The notes beneath the pieces were generated by a model. It made no database searches and was not told where the DNA came from. It saw nothing but the letters and a program-made list of their open reading frames with translations. From the NCBI GenBank assembly GCA_037349105.1, contig JAYJMM010000094.1, positions 2,480,001 to 2,544,000 of the forward strand: DNA of 64,000 nucleotides, written 5' to 3'. A program made the translations under genes and the position numbers. This document shows positions 42,490 to 56,300 of the stretch, piece after piece (position 1 is the first letter of the stretch; each line of letters starts with the position of its first letter). The DNA comes from Limnomonas spitsbergensis. Taxonomy: Eukaryota > Chlorophyta > Chlorophyceae > Chlamydomonadales.

Positions 42490-43300
42490 TCGGCCATATG
42501 GGCATTCCCTACCTAGGCTCAATTCCAGCTACCATGCACAGCCTGGGCCATGGTGCAGCCATGCCATCCTCCTATGTGAGGTGGCAGGAACATGGAACCC
42601 GGCGTTCTGGGTGGGGGGAGAGAGACGATCGTCTGGCGTGTTCGACCTTTGGGTATGGGAGCCACCAGCGACTAGGCTCCCTTAGTTATCGCTTATGTGT
42701 TGCCGTGTTGTCCACCTCATTTATCAATCCAGCATCGCCCACGCCATGGGAAGCCTTGACTCCACAGTCCGCCTCGCATGTTGACTGTCCATTGTGCAGG
42801 TGTTACACTCCGGTACAGCACGTTTCATCTCTTACCTAGTATTAAATCGGCCAGGGGGTCCCATGCCTCAATTTGGGAGAGTTCCAAGATGCATGGCCAT
42901 GGACAACCTTTCCCATCCTTTGTTTCCCCCTAAATCTAGGAAGGAGAATGTTGTATTAGGCCCATGATTATAATCTGCAAGATTTGATTGATTGGGTCAA
43001 GGGTCAGTGATTTGACTGGTGACCCGCACAACCCTGACCTCGCGGGGTTTTGATCAGTGCATACCCGCTGGGCACTACTAAGCGCCCGGCCGTGAGGGGC
43101 TGGTGGGGAATGACTAAGCTCAATTCCAGCTACCATGCACTGCCACGATCACGGCGAAGCCATGCCACCCTCTTATATGTGGGGGCAGGAACATGGAACC
43201 CGGAGATCTAGACAGGCGGAGAGAGGTTTGGCAGGTTTAAACTCTCAACCTTTGAGTAGGGATGCAGCGAGTTGTACCACTGGACCATTCCCCCTTAGTG
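42490..43300. repeat. SINE-like repeat, two copies with tRNA-like part
   Basis: 42518-42700 and 43118-43290 share CAATTCCAGCTACCATGCAC, GCAGGAACATGGAACCCGG and a gapped rest. At the end of each, the minus strand shows an A-box-like TGGTCCAGTGGTACAACTCGC (43230-43290) or its diverged counterpart, and a degenerate B box. The stretch between (43000-43105) also has tRNA-like words. Interpreted as tRNA-derived SINEs; family unknown. Confidence 0.4.
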
Positions 43301-44385
43301 GAGCGCACTACAAAAACTCAGGAAAATAATGTGCCGGAACGAGCAGTTTTTGGCAGCACAGCCCTGGGGGTCGCGTCAACACTGCCAACCGACATCTCAA
43401 GTACTGTGTATTCGTAGGGATGTCAGCTGTGCCAACAGATAACCAAACTTTGTAACGTGGCACAGGTCAAATATCGGGCTTGCCTCTGCGGCGTCCCATC
43501 CGTGCTTGACTTCCAGTTGCGAGGGGAGGGACCTACAATGGATTGATAACCGGTGTCCATGACGAGAGGGGGGGCGAGACCTTCCAAAACCATCAGGTAG
43601 GCATCTGTTTTATTTAAAAGAGGGTCACCCACAGAATTTCATCCCAGCAGCTTGCTCCCTCTGGTGGGCTGCCTAGAAACAACAAATACGCACACACAAG
43701 ACAGTTTGCCTGAAACAGGTCAACAAGAAGCGAGTCGCTGCCACTGCTACTGCAGGCAGGCAGGCTTTAAACAAACTCGAAAACCTCCGCAAAAAAAGTT
43801 TAATAAGAAATCGAAAAATGAGTGTCAGGCGTCCGATGGGGGGCATACTTCCCCCCTATGAGCCCTCTTGCCCCATTTCCCTCTCTCTGTGCCTTGAGAG
43901 GCAGGTGGTGTCTCCTTTCCCTCCGGCAATGTCTTTCTTCACACTCATAATGAATGAGAGCGCCTCAAGCAAGGCACAGCCCCACTTGTTCATATAACCT
44001 AAGTAAAACCTCAAGCATCTCTGCCACAGGGCCTAAATATGGAACACAAATATTCTTTCAATGTCTTCCCTTCAAAGTCTCCTCCAACAAGGTGCCTCAC
44101 ATCAACTGCTCTCTATCCTGCAGCGAAGCCTCGCACACACTGCATGCGATTCCGCCAGCATATCATCCAACGGCTACGACTATGAGACGGGCCTTGGGCC
44201 TTGGCCCATGCTGGCGTACATGGCAGCCCCTCGCCTTGCGTCAAAAGCCTGTTGATCTACTCCGCTCACACTCAATCTTTCGCCTGAAGCTCTGGGGGGG
44301 GGGTCCACGCTGCTGGAATGCCATCCAAGCAGCTGGCTCGGCTGAACTCTGAGGCCTCAAGCGCTCGTCTATTTACAAGGCTTCC
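43301..44385. other. Intergenic region between H2B and the ABC1K 3' end
   Basis: No gene recognised. It probably includes the ABC1K 3'UTR at its right side. Confidence 0.4.
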
Positions 44386-47300
44386 TTACGCAGCCCCTGA
44401 CAGAGACTTCTCCTTCTTCTCCAGCCCAAGCACCTAATGCGTCCAGGACAAGCCAACAGGAGTTGGTCAGCGTAGGAGAAAGGTTTACGCGAACAGCAGC
44501 TCATACATAAATAAGATACTCTTTCCTCGGATCTGATACAAAAGCTACAGTAAGAGGCAATCCAGGCATTTAAGATATCCATGCCCATGGCCCAGACCCA
44601 TTGATCCAACATCATATCCAAAGTGTTTCTCAAGCACACACTCCCTCCTTTCCCGTCCTGGAACCCTATCTCCCAGCCTGCAATACACGTTGATGCCCGG
44701 AATTGAAACAGGTTACATCCACAAAGGCTGCCATAGTTCTCATGTAGAGAGACCTGGCACTGCCCTGACACTGAACCAACCACAAAGAGGGCCCTGGCAC
44801 TGAGCCAATCACACATCCACAGCATTCCTCCAACCCTCCTGTTCCTTCCTCGCACCTTGAAATACCCCTTGATCGCTGCCAGTGCAAAGTAGGCAGCTGC
44901 CACGAAGGCTGCTGTGGCTCCCATCGAAAGCGCGCTGACGCTAAGCACGGTGCCCACATTAACCAGCGTGGAGGAGGCCAGCAGCGATGCGACCAGACGC
45001 TGCCAGATCTCCACTCGGCTCAGGGCTCGCTCAGCCTGTGTGGGGTTGAAAGTAGCGGGGTAAATAAACTTGTGCACATTTAATTGCCCTAACATCTCCC
45101 TGAACATCCAATTCACCTTCCAGCGTCACAACACCTGCTGGCACAATATATATCGTATACGGTACCTGGAGCCAGCCAGCATGGTGAATCCATGACTGAA
45201 TATCAGAACCCTGTCACAGTATGATACATGAACGGATCCATCAATCGCAATGATCCAGGGACAACAACCCTCCCTCCATGCTACGATCTTCAAATTCAAA
45301 TCAACCCTCTGCTCCGCAAACCTTCAGGGACCTGACACAAGGCTTCAGGCCCCCTCTTGACAGAAGTCCTGACAAATTATTATAAAAACAGCATCCTCAA
45401 AATCACTCTCCCCCCTTGCTCCACCCACCTCCAGGGCCCTGACCCGAAGCTTTAGGTCGCCTCTCTCCAGCCTTTGAATTGTGTTTGAAATGTCATCGAT
45501 GCTGTTGGGCCCCTTGAACAGGTTGAACACAGCTCGGTTCTGCAACATTTGCAACCACGCAACAGGCACACCGCTTAGCATGAGAAGGCGCAACAGGCGC
45601 ATGGAGCATAGCGCGGTTCTGCAACATTTGCAACCACACAACAGGCACACCGCTTAGCAGGCAAAAACGCAACAGGCGCATGGAACACAGCGCAGTTCTT
45701 CAACATTAAGCAGACAACAAAGCACTAGTCACCCCACCTAGCAAATAACACCGCAACAAGAACATTGATTGGCAGGCAGCAACGAATTAAGCACGCTGCG
45801 CAACAGGCAACACCGTAACATCATGGGAAGACGAAGGGTCTGACGGTACATGACATGGCAGCATTGTCCCATCCATCTTCATCACCTACCTTGGCACTAA
45901 GGCAGGCCACAAATCAGCCTGGAGGGAGGATCTGGCTCCCCCTGGCCCCCCCACCCCTCCCTCAAGTCTCACACATGGTTTGTGCTGTCCGACACTTTCA
46001 TGACCCCCATCATACCAGAGCTGCCTATTGGTTTATCCTAAAAATCGACACACATCGACTTGACCTGGCTCCACCTGCACCTGCTTCACCCCGTCCTCAA
46101 GTCTCAGCGACATCCCTTGCACAGCTACGCACTTCCCTGCTGCGTACCAGTTTCGTATCTTGTACCTGATGAACCTGCGCATCTACTGGACCTGGTTCCC
46201 GCCCTCTTCATCTAGTCTCACATATTGCTTACGCAGCCAGTCGCTCCCCTGCCTACATTCAAGTTTTGCCCATATACCCGTCCTGCCTTGAAGCTCTATC
46301 TGCATCTACCATACCGGGTGCCCCTTCTTTGACATCCCAGGCAAACTCATGCAACCAAGTACTTCCCTGCCTACTAGCTTGGTCCTGCGCATTTGCCACA
46401 CCTGGTTCCCTGCCCTCTTCTTGAGCTCTGTCGAGAGCTTGGAAAAGATGGGGTTCCCTTCCAGCAGCAGCTCCCTGGGAAATGAAGCGGGACAGGATAA
46501 GGGGATGAGGGATGGCCGTCAAGCGAAGATTCCAGGTGTTGAGAGAATAAAGGGCTGCCCATACGCTCCCCTCGATGTCAGGAAGAAGAGGGGGTGGGGT
46601 CAAAAATGTGTGCTTAGAGGCGGGTGAAGAGGCAGACGGCAAAAAGGGGATGCCCTCCAGCAGCAGCTCCCCCTTGCGAGAGGAGGGACAGAGATTGAGA
46701 TTCAAGAGCATAGTACTGAAAGAGGTGTCAAGTTCTGAGGTAGGATCTGCCAACAGTCCAAGAGGAAGTCTGACACCCTGTACACGGCCCCCTGCAGCAC
46801 TGATTCAACTTTGAAAGTACCTGGCCCACCGACAAGTTCTGCTAGTTGTTCAACCCGGAGGACAGAGGGGAAATACACCGACGAACCCACCTGGCATACG
46901 GTGCCGAGATCTCACTGATGTCGAAACGAGGGTCCAAGGACTTGCCAATTCCATCCAACACCGTGAAGGACCGCACCACAAACGTGAACGTGGCAGGGAA
47001 CCTAGGCAGACAGAGGCGGGGCACAGATCAGCCAGGTAGGCCTCCAGGCGAGAAAGTGAGATCACTTGACGAAAGTACTCCGGGAGGAGCTCTGAAAAAC
47101 ATCTCAAGGGGGAGGGCAGCTTCCCTCAAAAATAAAAGCAAACAAGATGTCGGGGAGGCAGGATACAAAAAATTAGGAAAGATGGAGACTTATTCAACAG
47201 CAGAGAAAGCTACAGACGGAAAATAAACTGCTAAAAGGGCTTTAGGGTTCAGGTCCTGGTGGAGGAGGGGGTAGCAGCAGAGGTGAATTAAGCAAGAGGC

Positions 47301-50300
47301 TCCCCCCTTAAGGACCGGTCATGCGTCTGAGAAGGGGGGAGGAGAGGGGTAAGAGCTCTTCCGGTGAAGCAAGCAATAGTGTCCCACCTGAAGGGCTGGT
47401 CATTCGCTGCCAGCAGAAGATCCTCCCCAATGTTCGCGAGGATGGCCTTGCGCCGGGCCTTGGCCTCGTCCTTACTCCGCTGGGGCTTGAAGGACTCCTC
47501 ATACTCAGACCCGCCCGCCTCACGCTCAGTGGATGTCGTGTCTAGTCGCTCCTGAAGACAAGGCACAGGGGGCAGGCAGGCTGTCAGGCTTGGCGGCCTA
47601 AGCATTCCCAACTGTGCCTGCGTGTCATTTCCCCAGAGTTCCAGGCTTCACACGCGCATTCCACGCTAAAAGTTTCATTTTTTTTACCTGGGCATTCCTC
47701 GACAGAGTGAAGGGTAACAAGCATTTGGCATCAGTATTTCAGGCTTCAGCCCAAGCAGTCCTCCCGGAATTACAGGTCATGACCCAGGCATTCCAAACAG
47801 TGACGGGATTTACTGTTGCCTTGGTATGGCCACCATGGCCTCTACCCAATACTTGCCATCCCCACCTCAGTGCGCGTCCCATCAAGGGAGGGCTAGGGCG
47901 CCTGATATTGCCTTTTGCTCCACATGTGCAGTACACTCTACATGCTTGGCATAGACCGTACATGTGACACATTTAGGAAAACTGTGAATGTCATCGAATG
48001 CAGCGTACGTGCCACATCTGCAACGCCTACAGGAAGGCTACAAGCACACAGGCCTCATATTCAGCACCAAACACACACCTGAAACGCCTTGAGGAAAAAC
48101 TCTGCAGTCCTTCGGATGGCCGTCTTGTCACCCGATGGGACATACACCCCCATCTGCGAACCGCACAAAAGGTAGCTGGTTAGGTCGAGGTGGACGCATA
48201 CACCTTGGTTGCAATGTCAGCAGACAAAACATTTGCCCCTCTGCCCACACTATGCATACATGGTTGGTCCAGTTGTGGTTGTGACATCATGCTGCACACA
48301 GCGTGCACACATGGTGGGTCTAGGTGCTGTTCCAGCATCCAAACATCCATGAAGTAGGCCTTTTAGAAGAGACCTGGCTATCGGCAGCCCTTTGCAGCCC
48401 CTGACAGCCCTTTAAAACCTGTAACAGTCTTTAGCCCACCTTGATCATGGCTTCTAGGCAAACATTCATACATCCATTACCTAGCCTTTCAGGAAAGACC
48501 TGGCTATCAGTAGCCGTTTGCAGCCCGGAACCCACCTTGATCATGGCTTCCAGGCAAGCATCGGGGTCCTTGTTGTAAACCCCATAGAACAGACCCTGCA
48601 AGCCCTCCTTCACCGTGCCTGTGGAAAAAGGGACAGGGAACACGAGACGCGTTAGTGACAGCTTCGCTTCAATTTACACGCTCCAACTCGGTGCACGTGG
48701 GCGCAGTGTAGCTGTCCTTGCGTTGGATCTATCAGCTGCTGTTGATCTTGAGCCTTCAGAGTGAAAGGCCTTCAGAACAGGGTGCAGTTTGCAACCGGAA
48801 TGGAGTGTGTGTGCTGCCTAGTTACATTTTATCATCTGCCCTAGCTGGCACGCCCTTAGTACATGGTGCAGGCTCACGGAGGAGTGAAGAAGGGCCGGGA
48901 TACTTTCGCAGGAAGTGGGCTTACCCCTGCTCCGCCGTGGTAATCCAGACATGACGAAGCCCAACCTATCTAGTACTTTTTAATCCACCCATGACCTTAC
49001 ACTACCTACCTAGTACTGGTTAATCCACACACAGGCTTGGCACTCACTGGGGATAGTGCCGCACATTCCAAAGTCGTAGTAAATGAGCTTGCCCGTCTGG
49101 TCAACGGCGACATTCCCGGGATGAGGGTCAGCTGTGTAGGAACAGAGGGAGTGCTGTCAGAGGGAGATAAATATATAATGTTTAAGAGCAGGCAACCGCA
49201 ACAAATGGAAATACGAGCTTCGCGGCAGCTGAGAAGGCCAATCACCGTTGTGAGCTGTGCCGATTTTGAACAAAACAGATTGATCATGTGCTCCTTGAAA
49301 TGTTGCGTGCAACCCACTATGCACAATCACCTCAATTAGCAATCAGACTTATGAATTTCCTTCAGCTTACAATTAAGAACTGGTAGCGCAGCACTCGTAG
49401 CTCAGATAGGCCCTCAGGATCTCAACATCGACGTATCCGTCGTCCGGCCCACCAACCGCAATAATTGCTCCAACTAGCAGCAAGACACCTTATAGCTTTG
49501 ATTGTTCAACCAGCGAAGATTTTTATCCTCGCAGACTTCAGGATCTCCCATAACGAGAAACTCAGCTGTCCCACCCCACCCACCTCAATTGCTTGACTAG
49601 CACTTGCATTAAGCTTAACATTCAGTGCTGCTCATAATTTACCACCCCTGCTGGTCCAGGATCTCACCGTGGAAGAAACCATGTCGCAGGCTGGGTGAAG
49701 GATCAGAGAAGGGCAGGAGGGAGGGAGGGACAAGAGTCAGGGATGGGCCAAGGGTGCAGATGATCACATGAAGGGGGAGGAGGCAAGCAAGGGTGGACGG
49801 TGGATCAGTCACAAATAAGAGACAGAGGGATTGAGGAAACAATGGTCAATTAACAAATTGGGAAACAGGCCAAACGCTGGGGAAACTTCAGGACTATGCG
49901 GTGGCATAGGTCATGGGCGTAAAAATTCAAACATGTGAGTTGCTGTCCCTTCTCAAGGACGCACCTCGTGCAATGGCCCTGTGACATTGGCAATGGACTA
50001 TTCCTCCCTCAAGCTACGTACTGAACACATCTCCCCCCTCAGAGACAAATCACGCACACACACACAGTCAAACACACACAGCCACACACACACACGCGAC
50101 CTTGAGGGTTGAGGGTTAAGGGTTCCTCACATTTGTTGCAGGTAGCTCTCCACTGCCAGCCTTGCCAGCCGCTTGCGGTCCAGCCCGATCTTGTCCAACG
50201 CAGGCCCATCATTAATCTTGATGCCGGGCAGGTACTCCAGCACCAGCGTCTCAGGGGAGGTGTACTCCCAGAACACCTTGGGCACTCGCACCCAGTCGGT

Positions 50301-53300
50301 GCCCTCAAAGTTCTTACGGAAGCTGCGGGCAGGCAGGAGGAGTTCAGGGTTCAGGGCTTGCCAAACCACCTTGGGCTCGCTGATTCGAGAGACAATCCCA
50401 AGTCTTTATGGAATCTGCGTTCATGGACAGTGCACGCATGAGGGTGCTGAGGTTGAAGGGCGCATGGAGATCTCGTACGGGCCCTAGGTTTGTGGATGCA
50501 TGCAGGCTCGACTTTGTTTCAGGTTCGGACGGGGCCAAGACTTTCAGCCCCGGCCTGACCGACTGTACCAGGGCAGCATACTCAGGCAGCATAGCCCAGC
50601 TAGGGGACGTCAGCATGCCAGGCAGAATCCTTCCAAATTCAGGAAGGATGAAGAGAAGGCCCTCAGGGTTTCAGGATCCACTACTTGCAATCGAGAAGTG
50701 GACAGTGGGCATGCCCTCCCACCAAGGGGACGGCAGAGAGTGGGCCGAACAATGCAGTCTGCCACATCACAAGAGTCACAGCGGTTTCCCACACAATTTC
50801 TGGATTCTACAAAAATGTGAAGACCTTCCCCAGGTCCATCAAGGTTTCCTAGGTTTGACCAATACAACCTATCTCTTGATAGCCTTGCCCCCCACTGCCC
50901 CCTGCCCCACATGTGTCACCAGAACCCTCCCCATGCCAGTCCTGTCCCCCTCCCCTCTATCCACTCCCCTCTATCCATCCCCTCCCCCCCCCCTCTATCC
51001 ACCCCCCCCCCCCCCCTCTATCCATCCCCTCCACTCCCCTCTATCCATCCCCTCCCTCTCCCCCTCTATCCATCCCCTCCCCCTCCCCTCTATCCATCCC
51101 CTCCCCCTCCCCTCTATCCATCCCCTCCCCCTCCCCTCTATCCATCCCCTCCCCCTCCCCTCTATCCATCCCCTCCCCCCCCCCTCTATCCACCCCCCCC
51201 CCCCCCTCTATCCATCCCCTCCACTCCCCTCTATCCATCCCCTCCCCCCCCCCTCTATCCATCCCCTCCCCCTCCCCTCTATCCATCCCCTCCCCCTCCC
51301 CTCTATCCATCCCCTCCCCCCCCCCTCTATCCATCCCCTCCCCCCCCCCCTCTATCCATCCCCTCCCCCCCCCCTCTATCCATCCCCTCCCTCTCCCCTC
51401 TATCCATCCCCTCCCTCCCCCCTCTATCCATCCCCTCCCTCTCCCCTCTATCCATCCCCTCCCTCTCCCCCTCTATCCATCCCCTCCCTCTCCTCTCTAT
51501 CCATCCCCTCCCCCCCCCCTCTATCCATCCCCTCCCCCCCCCCCTCTATCCATCCCCTCCCCCCCCCCTCTATCCATCCCCTCCCTCTCCCCTCTATCCA
51601 TCCCCTCCCTCTCCCCCTCTATCCATCCCCTCCCTCTCCCCTCTATCCATCCCCTCCCTCTCCCCCTCTATCCATCCCCTCCCTCTCCTCTTCTTTAACC
51701 CCCTCTCCTCTCCCTCATAACCCCCCCTCCCCCCCCCCCCCCCCCCCCCCCCCCCCTGTCCTCTCCCTCATACCCCCCTGTCCTCTCTCTGATCCCCTCC
51801 CTGGCTCCCTCTCCTCTCCCTCATCCTTCCCTCCCACTATCTCCTCCCTCCTCCCTCCTCCCTCCTCCCCCTCTCCTCTGTCCCTCCACTCACAGGTCAG
51901 CGTTCTTGCCCTCCAGGCGGTAATCAATCTCCTGGTACAGGATCCTGCTGCATTCATCGTAAATGGCCACCCAGTCACGGGCTGCTCCATCCGTTTTAGG
52001 GTCCACCTGTTCAGAGGAAGGCGGGCAGGTGGTGAAGCAGAGGGGCAGGTGGTGAGGCAGAGGATGGAAGGCAGGATCCATTGTCTCACTCGTGTATGAA
52101 CAATAAGCAATGCCCCAATCGAGTCCTCCTCTACCCTTACCTGCGTCCCCCTCGACATAAAAGAAACATTTCAGACATAAAGGCCTGCCCTGCCAGGCAT
52201 TCTTGCACCTGCTCCCCACCTCTCCACACCCCTCACATCCTGTCGTCTACTGCCTGTACCCAGACCGCCAGTGCATGCACAATCCCTCGGTCAACATCTA
52301 ACAGCACCCCCTCCCCTCCACTCTCCCCTCCCCTCCTCTACCCCCCCTCCTCCAAACCACCTTCTTCAGCGAACCTCCAATACCCCAAAACTGTGAGGTC
52401 AATGTCCAACAATCCAACATACTCCCCTACCCTCCCCCTCCATTCCCATCCATTCCACCCTCCCCCCCAACCCACCTCATGCAGCCAGATTGCTTGTGCG
52501 GGCACATTCTTCAGGTCAATGCCAAACAGCGCCCCATCTCCTCCCCTTTTCCCCTCCCCTCCCCTCCCCTCCCCCTCCCCTTCCCTCTCCCCTCCCCTCT
52601 CCCCCCCTCCAACCCACCTTCTGCAGCCAGACTGCCAGTGCGCGCACGTTCTTCAGGTCAATGTCGAATAGCGCCTTGAGCCCCGGTCGCTGAATCTTGA
52701 CCACCACGGTCTCCCCTCCCTTAAGCTTGGCTAGGTGCACCTGGCCCAGAGAGGCCGCGGCAATGGGCTCATCTTCAAACTCCTCAAAGGCCTCCTCCAC
52801 AGAACGCCCAAGGTTGGACTTGAGGATCTCCTTGGCAGTCTCAGAGTCGAAGGGGGGGACATTGTCCTGGGAGGAAGGGGCACAGGGGAGGGGGAGGGGG
52901 AGTCAGGAGGAGGGGGAGGGGGAGTCAGGAGGAGGGGGAGTCAGGAGGAGGGGGAGGGGGAGGGGGAGTCAGGAGGAGGGGGAGGGGGAGTCAGGAGGAG
53001 GGGGAGTCAGGAGGAGGGGGAGTCAGGAGGAGGGGGAGTCAGGAGGAGGGGGAGGGGGAGTCAGGGACACAGGATCATGAGGGTGAGGTTTCAATCTTCA
53101 TCGGCCTTCAGCCGATAAACCAACAGCAGGGAATGCTGCACCTGATCCCTTTGGCAACAGGACACGATGAAGAAGTGTTAATGCGGCACCCTGCTGAAAA
53201 CAGTGCCTCAATCCCCCACAGCCTGCGCTCTATTGACTGAACACTTTTGCATCGCTATCATGTATCTCACGCCCCAGGGGGAGATATCCTTGGATTTTCC

Positions 53301-56300
53301 CCCCCTACCCCCCCCCCCCACACACACACACAGTCCTCAAAGCAGCTTCCCATTTGAGACCAGGAACATGCACCCTGTGTCTTTACGGTTCACCTTTGAT
53401 ATAACAGAGAATCTCACTCTACTTCACCTTTCTTCAAGCATATAGCCACCCTACTCAACCCACCCTTTGTACCCCAACCAACCGCAACATCTCATGTTCA
53501 TTTCTTTCTTTCTTCCGCTCTGCTTATATTTGAAGCATCAGTCCTCCTGAGTATACCCTCCCTCCCACAACTCCGCCGGTCTCTTTTGAAGCCCCTAACC
53601 CCATGACACACACCTGCAGCGTCTCGAGCTCCTTGATGAACTCTGGCGCCAAAACATCCACACGGGTAGAGAACTGCGGTTAGGGGCACATGATGAACAT
53701 CATGGTCAGATCCTCAGTTGGAAATCCCATCCATCACAATCCATGTGGATACCACTCTTTGTCAGGGCACAGGGTCGGAATTGAGCTCACGGTCAGGGCT
53801 ATGGTCAGCCTTCCCCGCCATTCTGGTCAGTGCGGCAGCCACTCCTTGCCAGCAAAGCAGTCGCGGTTCCCTTCAGCGACCCGATCAGAGCCGCGGGCAA
53901 CGCACATTCGGAATAGAGTCAAAATCCTTACCAGGGCCATAACCAGAGCATCTGTCACTTCAACATGCGTCTGCATGGCTAGCTCCCGCATCCCCAGTGG
54001 GGCCCTGCCAGTAGGAAACGCATGCCCAGTCAGCCAGTCAGGCCCAAATCAGCATTCCCTTCAGGGCCGCAATGAGCCCACTACTCCTGCATGCCCCTAC
54101 GCGACAGGCTCTCTTGACCCAGATCTTGGTCTGCCCATGCATGCAAGCACGCCACTCCTGCATGCCCCTACATGACAGGCTCTCTTGACCCAGATTCAGG
54201 TCTGCCCATGCATGCAAGCACACCACTCCTGCATGCCACTACATGACAGGCTGTCTTGACCCAGATCCTGGTCTGCCCATGCATGCAAGCACACCACTCT
54301 TGCATGCCCCTACATGACAGGCTGTCTTGACCCAGATCCTGGTCTGCCCATGCATGCAAGGACGCCACTCCTGCATGCCCCTACATGACAGGCTGTCTTG
54401 ACCCAGATCCTGGTCTGCCCATGCATGCAAGCACGCCACCCCTGCATGCCCCTACATAGCAGGCACTCTTGACCCAGATCCTGGTCTGCCCATGCATGCA
54501 AGCACGCCACCCCTGCATGCCACTACATGACAGGCTGTCTTGACCCAGATCCTGGTCTGCCCATGCATGCAAGCACACCACTCCTGCATGCCCCTACATG
54601 ACAGGCTGTCTTGACCCAGATCCTGGTCAGCCCATGCATGCAAGCACACCACTCCTGCATGCCACTACATGACAGGCTGTCTTGACCCAGATCCTGGTCT
54701 GCCCATGCATGCAAGGACGCCACTCCTGCATGCCCCTACATGACAGGCTGTCTTGACCCAGATCCTGGACTGCCCATGCATGCAAGCACGCCACTCCTGC
54801 ATGCCCCTACATGACAGGCTGTCTTGACCCAGATCCTGGTCTGCCCATGCTTGCAAGCATGCCACTCCTGCATGCCCTTACATGACAGGCTTTCTTGACC
54901 CAGAACCTTGACTGCCCATGCATGCAAGCACGCCACTCCTGCATGCCCCTACATGACAGGCTGTCTTGGCCCAGATCCTGGTCTGCCCAAGCATGCAAGC
55001 ACGCCACTCCTGCATGCCCCTACGCGACAGGCTCTCTTGACCCAGATCCTGGTCTGCCCATGGATGCAAGCACGCCACTCCTGCATGCCCCTACGCGACA
55101 GGCTGTCTTGACCCAGATTCAGGTCTGCACATGCATGCAAGCACGCCACTCCTGCATGCGCCTACGCGACAGGCTGTCTTGACCCAGATCCTGGTCTGCC
55201 CATGGATGCAAGCACGCCACTCCTGCATGCCCCTACGCGACAGGCTGTCTTGACCCAGATTCAGGTCTGCCCATGCATGCAAGCACGCCACTCCTGCATG
55301 CCCCTACGCGACAGGCTGTCTTGACCCAGATCCTGGTCTGCCCATGGATGCAAGCACGCCACTCCTGCATGCCCCTACGCGACAGGCTGTCTTGACCCAG
55401 ATTCAGGTCTGCCCATGCATGCAAGCACGCCACTCCTGCATGCCCCTACGAGACAGGCTCTCTTGACCCAGATTCAGGTCTGCCCATGCATGCAAGCACG
55501 CCACTCCTGCATGCCCCTACATGACAGGCTGTCTTGACCCAGATTCAGGTCTGCCCATGCATGCAATCACGCCACTCCTGCATGCCCCTACGCGACAGGC
55601 TGTCTTGACCCAGATTCAGGTCTGCCCATGCATGCAATCACGCCACTCCTGCATGCCCCTACGCGACAGGCTGTCTTGACCCAGATTCAGGTCTGCCCAT
55701 GCATGCAAGCACGCCACTCCTGCATGCCCCTACGCGACAGGCTGTCTTGACCCAGATTCAGGTCTGCCCATGCATGCAAGCACGCCACTCCTGCATGCCC
55801 CTACGCGACAGGCTGTCTTGACCCAGATTCAGGTCTGCCCATGCATGCAAGCACGCCACTCCTGCATGCCCCTACGCGACAGGCTCTCTTGACCCAGATT
55901 CAGGTCTGCCCATGCATGCAATCACGCCACTCCTGCATGCAAGTGCCTAGTAGGGTTACTCATCCCCGATACGGGTCTACTTACAGAACACGCATGCGCA
56001 CGCCGCAACGACTAATATCACAACTGGGTAGTGGTTTATGTATCCGCCTTACGTCCCTGACATAGGTCAGCCTAAAGCCCCGGCATTTGCACTAAGACTG
56101 GCATGCGTGCATATATCATCAATCAAATGTGCACTTGCATGCCACCAAGGCTGGCGTGCAGGCATGCACCTTCCCATGCATGCATGCACTTTCCAATGCA
56201 TGCATGCATCTTCCCCTGCGTGCATGCACCTTCCCCTGCATGCATGCATTTCCCATGCATCTGCGTGGCACTTTCCCATGCATGCATGCACTTTCCCATG

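Noticed and set aside
44373..45116. 247-codon frame continuing ABC1K exon 17
   Set aside because: Read-through of intron 17. The family C-terminus ([14 protein letters not shown]) is encoded by a separate exon at 44386-44433 in another frame.
50408..52099. 563-codon Pro/Ser/Ile-rich frame
   Set aside because: Created by the C-rich minisatellite, antisense to ABC1K exons 7 and 8.
54080..55945. Possible CRISPR or tandem tRNA array
   Set aside because: No unique spacers, no cloverleaf; simple 71-bp tandem repeat.
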